From NCBI RefSeq assembly GCF_001938565.1, contig NZ_MSYM01000001.1:210876-274875 (forward strand): 64,000 nt of DNA, in the 5' to 3' direction. The position numbers were made by a program, and so were the translations under genes. Shown one piece after another: positions 61,657 through 64,000 of the stretch. A model generated the notes under the pieces. That model saw nothing but the letters and a program-made list of their open reading frames with translations, was not told where the DNA came from and searched no databases. The first letter of the stretch is position 1, and the number at the start of each line of letters is the position of its first letter. This stretch comes from Rhodoferax antarcticus ANT.BR (lineage in GTDB: Bacteria; Pseudomonadota; Gammaproteobacteria; Burkholderiales; Burkholderiaceae_C).

Positions 61657-63540
61657 ATGCCCCACAGCGCTACCAAAACCCATCCCCACCCGCTGCTTGC
61701 CGCCCAACTGGCGCAGCACCCGGTGTGGCAACAGCTGTCCGCCAAACATCTGCACAGCCTGGAAACCCAGTTTTCAATACAGGCAGCGCCCAGCGGCACG
61801 GTCCTGGCTGCGCAGGGCCAACTGGGCAGCCAGTTGGCCCTGGTGCTGCACGGCGAAGTGCAGTTGGACGACCCCGATCTGGGCCTGTCGGTGCGCTTGG
61901 GTGCCGGGCAGATGCTGGGTTACGGTGCCACGCCTGCGCGCCAGCTGTCAACCTGGCAGGCCACAGCGCACACCGACTGCGAGCTGGCCTGGCTCGCCCC
62001 GCAGTTGCTACAGGCGTTGTGCGCCAAGCAGCCCGCGCTGCTGTACTTCTTTGCGTCGGTCACACCCATCTCAACCCAACCCGGCACGCCAGACACCAGT
62101 GGCGACGCGGCCACCGCCCTGCACCTGCTCAGCACGCCAATTCGCACGCTGGTCAAGCGCGCGCCCATCACCCTGCCACCCAGCACCCCTATTCAGGCCA
62201 CCGCGCAACTCATGCGCGAGCTGCGCGTGTCTTCTGTCTTGCTGATGCAAGACAATGCGATTTTTGGCCTGGTCACCGACCGCGACCTGCGCAACAAAGT
62301 GGTGGCCGACGCCCTGGATGTGACCCAACCAGTGGCCAGCATCGCCAGCTGCACACTGTTGACGGTGCAGGCCAACAGCCCGGCCTTTGAAGCCTTGCTG
62401 CTGATGGCGCGCCACCACATCCACCACCTGCCGGTGCTCGACGGCGAGCACCTGGTAGGCATGATCACCACCACCAACCTGACCGAGCAGCACAGCGCCT
62501 CGCCGGTGTACCTGGCCTCTGACATCTACAAACAAACCACGCTGGACGGGCTTCAAGCGCTCAGCGGGCGCGTCAAACAGCTGCAGCAGCAACTCGCCGC
62601 AGCCGACGCCAGCGCTTACAGCAGTGGCCACATCATTACCGCCATCACCGACGCACTGACCGTGCGGCTGATCCAGCTGGCCGAACAGCAACTGGGTCCG
62701 GCACCTGTAGGCTATCTGTGGGTGGCAGCAGGCAGCCAGGCGCGCAACGAACAAACCGCCAAGTCGGACCAAGACAACTGCCTGATCCTGGACGACAGCT
62801 ATGACGAGGCCGCGCATGGCACGTATTTCAAGGCGTTTTCCAAGCTGGTGTGCGATGGCCTGGACGCCTGTGGCTACATCCACTGCCCCGGCGAGATGAT
62901 GGCCATGACCGACACCTGGCGCCAGCCGCGCAAGGTCTGGGCCGAATACTTCCGCAAATGGATCGAACAGCCCAAACCCAAGGCGCTGATGCTGACCTGC
63001 GTGTTTTTTGACCTGCGCGGCATTTACGGCAAAACCGAGCTGCTAGAAAGCCTGCGCCGGGACGTGCTGGTACACACCAAGGGCAACAGCTTGTTTCTGG
63101 CGCACATGGTTGGCAACGCCCTCAAACACCGCCCACCGCTGGGCCTGTTTGGTGCCATTACCCTGCTCAAAGGCGGCGACCACCCCAACACCATCGACCT
63201 GAAACACAGCGCAATCGTGCCCATCGTGGATTTGGCGCGCACCTACGCGCTGGCCGCTGGCGTGTCGCAAGCCAATACCCATGACCGGCTGGAGGTGTCA
63301 GCCAACGCCGGCCAGGTCAGCGAGCAAAGCGCCCGTGACCTGCGCGACGCGCTGGAGTTTTTGTCCAAGCTGCGCATTGCGCACCAGGCGCGCCAGACTG
63401 CGCAAGGCCAGGAGCCTGATAACTTTTTGGCGCTGGACGAGTTGTCCAACTTCGAGCGCAGCCAGCTCAAAGACGCTTTTGGCGTGGTGCAAACCCTGCA
63501 AGGGGTGCTGAACAGCCGCTACTCTGGCGGCCGCTTTTAA
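61657..63540 (+). CDS. cNMP-binding/CBS-domain protein with DUF294 nucleotidyltransferase
   Basis: 627 residues. Order: cyclic-nucleotide-binding-like domain (GQLGSQLALVLHGEVQLDD), two CBS domains (VSSVLLMQDNAIFGLVTDRD, HIHHLPVLDGEHLVGMITTT), then a GlnD-like nucleotidyltransferase (DUF294) with GSQARNEQTAKSDQDN holding the metal-binding Asp pair, and a helical C-terminal part. Proteins of this make-up are thought to be signal-transducing nucleotidyltransferases; the target is unknown. ATG at 61657. A group II intron lies just behind the stop. Confidence 0.87.
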   Translation: MPHSATKTHPHPLLAAQLAQHPVWQQLSAKHLHSLETQFSIQAAPSGTVLAAQGQLGSQLALVLHGEVQLDDPDLGLSVRLGAGQMLGYGATPARQLSTWQATAHTDCELAWLAPQLLQALCAKQPALLYFFASVTPISTQPGTPDTSGDAATALHLLSTPIRTLVKRAPITLPPSTPIQATAQLMRELRVSSVLLMQDNAIFGLVTDRDLRNKVVADALDVTQPVASIASCTLLTVQANSPAFEALLLMARHHIHHLPVLDGEHLVGMITTTNLTEQHSASPVYLASDIYKQTTLDGLQALSGRVKQLQQQLAAADASAYSSGHIITAITDALTVRLIQLAEQQLGPAPVGYLWVAAGSQARNEQTAKSDQDNCLILDDSYDEAAHGTYFKAFSKLVCDGLDACGYIHCPGEMMAMTDTWRQPRKVWAEYFRKWIEQPKPKALMLTCVFFDLRGIYGKTELLESLRRDVLVHTKGNSLFLAHMVGNALKHRPPLGLFGAITLLKGGDHPNTIDLKHSAIVPIVDLARTYALAAGVSQANTHDRLEVSANAGQVSEQSARDLRDALEFLSKLRIAHQARQTAQGQEPDNFLALDELSNFERSQLKDAFGVVQTLQGVLNSRYSGGRF

Positions 63541-63587
63541 GTATCAATCGGCATAGGGGGCAGCCATCGCTGACTGCGCCCCTGCCA

Positions 63588-63622
63588 CACCACCCGGCAT
63601 GCGGGTCCGCACCGGGCGGTTC
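63588..63622 (-). ncRNA. Group II intron domain V
   Basis: On the minus strand CCGCCCGGTGCGG pairs with CGCATGCCGGGTGG over an ACC-type loop, with a small bulge, giving the 34-nt hairpin typical of the catalytic domain V. A further stem with GCAGGGGCGC and GCTGCCCCCT follows (domain VI). Confidence 0.72.
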
Positions 63623-63634
63623 GAGAAGTTGAGG

Positions 63635-64000
63635 TCATGAGAATCGGGGTACTCCGAGACGGTCAAAGTAGGCGCTTGTGAGAATGCTTTTCAGCGCTCG
63701 CCCACTGTTGCGCCACCATCTACTGGCATTTGCCGCCACTTGTCTTGCAACCTTTACCGTTGCCCCCAGCGCCTGCAGTTCTCGATAAATTGTGGTTCCT
63801 CTTTTCCAGTGTTTGAGTTGTATCGCCCTCAAGCGTCGGCGCACCCACTCGTCAAGCTCTCGCCAGACTTTTGGTTCCTGCGCCAACTTAAAGTACGCTT
63901 TCCATCCCAGCAGGTAAGGCCGCAGTTTTTCAACCACTTGCCCCATACTGCGTCCACTGCTGCGTTGCGTCAGTTGCCTGACACGTTGCTTGAATTTGAC
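63635..64000 (-). CDS. ltrA: Group II intron reverse transcriptase/maturase, C-terminal part
   Basis: The frame is open to the window edge, so only the last 121 codons are seen. The maturase (GIIM) domain is clear: LRPYLLGWKAYFKLAQEPKV, LDEWVRRRLRAIQLKHWKRG, then TTIYRELQALG and the end YFDRLGVPRFS. It helps the intron RNA fold and splice and, with the reverse transcriptase part outside the window, supports mobility. Confidence 0.88.
   Translation of the reverse strand, partial: VKFKQRVRQLTQRSSGRSMGQVVEKLRPYLLGWKAYFKLAQEPKVWRELDEWVRRRLRAIQLKHWKRGTTIYRELQALGATVKVARQVAANASRWWRNSGRALKSILTSAYFDRLGVPRFS

Larger units (their letters stand above)
63551..64000 (-). mobile_element. Group II intron, 3' part (continues beyond the window)
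   Basis: The maturase C-terminal part (63635 to beyond 64000) is followed on the minus strand by a domain V hairpin (63588-63622) and a domain VI-like stem around 63552-63587, in the order expected at the 3' end of a group II intron. The intron end is near 63550, only about 10 bp from the stop of the convergent CBS-domain gene. These are retroelements that splice as RNA and insert into DNA. The 5' part is not in the window. Confidence 0.82.

Overview
The window looks like chromosomal DNA of a betaproteobacterium of the order Burkholderiales, most likely family Comamonadaceae and close to Rhodoferax or Polaromonas. This placement is inferred from the protein sequences, the gene neighbourhoods, an S-adenosylhomocysteine (SAH) riboswitch in front of ahcY, and a short dispersed repeat. 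No rRNA or tRNA gene was seen.

Layout. 1-4512: housekeeping genes (engB, two lipid A-type acyltransferases, metK with terminator, a PlsC-like acyltransferase). 4513-10700: accessory and decaying DNA, with a BrnT/BrnA-like toxin-antitoxin module lying between two copies of the 3' end of dnaE2, followed by the SOS mutasome cassette imuA-imuB-dnaE2. That cassette carries five in-frame stops, a frameshift, a catalytic Asp-to-His change and a missing ImuB N-terminus, yet keeps a perfect LexA box. 10914-17651: an EF-hand-like membrane protein, a small membrane protein, a Bcr/CflA exporter and a GGDEF/EAL protein. 17737-24865: a type I restriction-modification locus (hsdM, hsdR) with PemK-type and MNT/HI0074-type modules inside it. 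Its hsdS survives only as a fragment fused to the MNT gene. 25012-27275: groES-groEL behind a CIRCE operator. 27336-35290: an outer-membrane-type protein, a lipoprotein hydrolase, a HAD phosphatase, and sugar-phosphate genes (tal-pgi facing zwf and an RpiR/HexR-type regulator). 35291-36817: sparse DNA with small ORFs. 36818-40576: nucleotide-sugar genes (galE, an NDP-sugar pyrophosphorylase, manC). 40640-44207: the methyl-cycle group ahcY-tlyA-metF behind the SAH riboswitch. 44388-57230: complete glycogen metabolism in two convergent groups (glgP-glgB-glgX on +, pgm-glgC-glgA-malQ on -). 57484-63540: prfC, a HAD phosphatase, an MFS transporter, a DUF2721 protein and a cNMP/CBS/nucleotidyltransferase protein. 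63551-64000: the 3' end of a group II intron with its maturase.

The most striking signal is a roughly 45-bp imperfectly palindromic repeat with about 15 clear copies. Eight are intergenic, three of them exactly between convergent gene ends. Seven sit in frame inside protein genes (dnaE2, imuB twice, hsdR, pgi, tlyA, a HAD phosphatase), adding about 15-25 residues each. This resembles the palindromic elements of Rickettsia that insert into reading frames, but the sequence is different. Two other dispersed repeats also contribute coding sequence, inside hsdR and at the MNT-HsdS fusion.

The carbon genes work together: Pgi, Zwf and Tal handle hexose phosphates, Pgm and GlgC make ADP-glucose, GlgA and GlgB build glycogen, and GlgP, GlgX and MalQ take it apart. 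The methyl-cycle genes (metK, ahcY, metF) supply and recycle S-adenosylmethionine.
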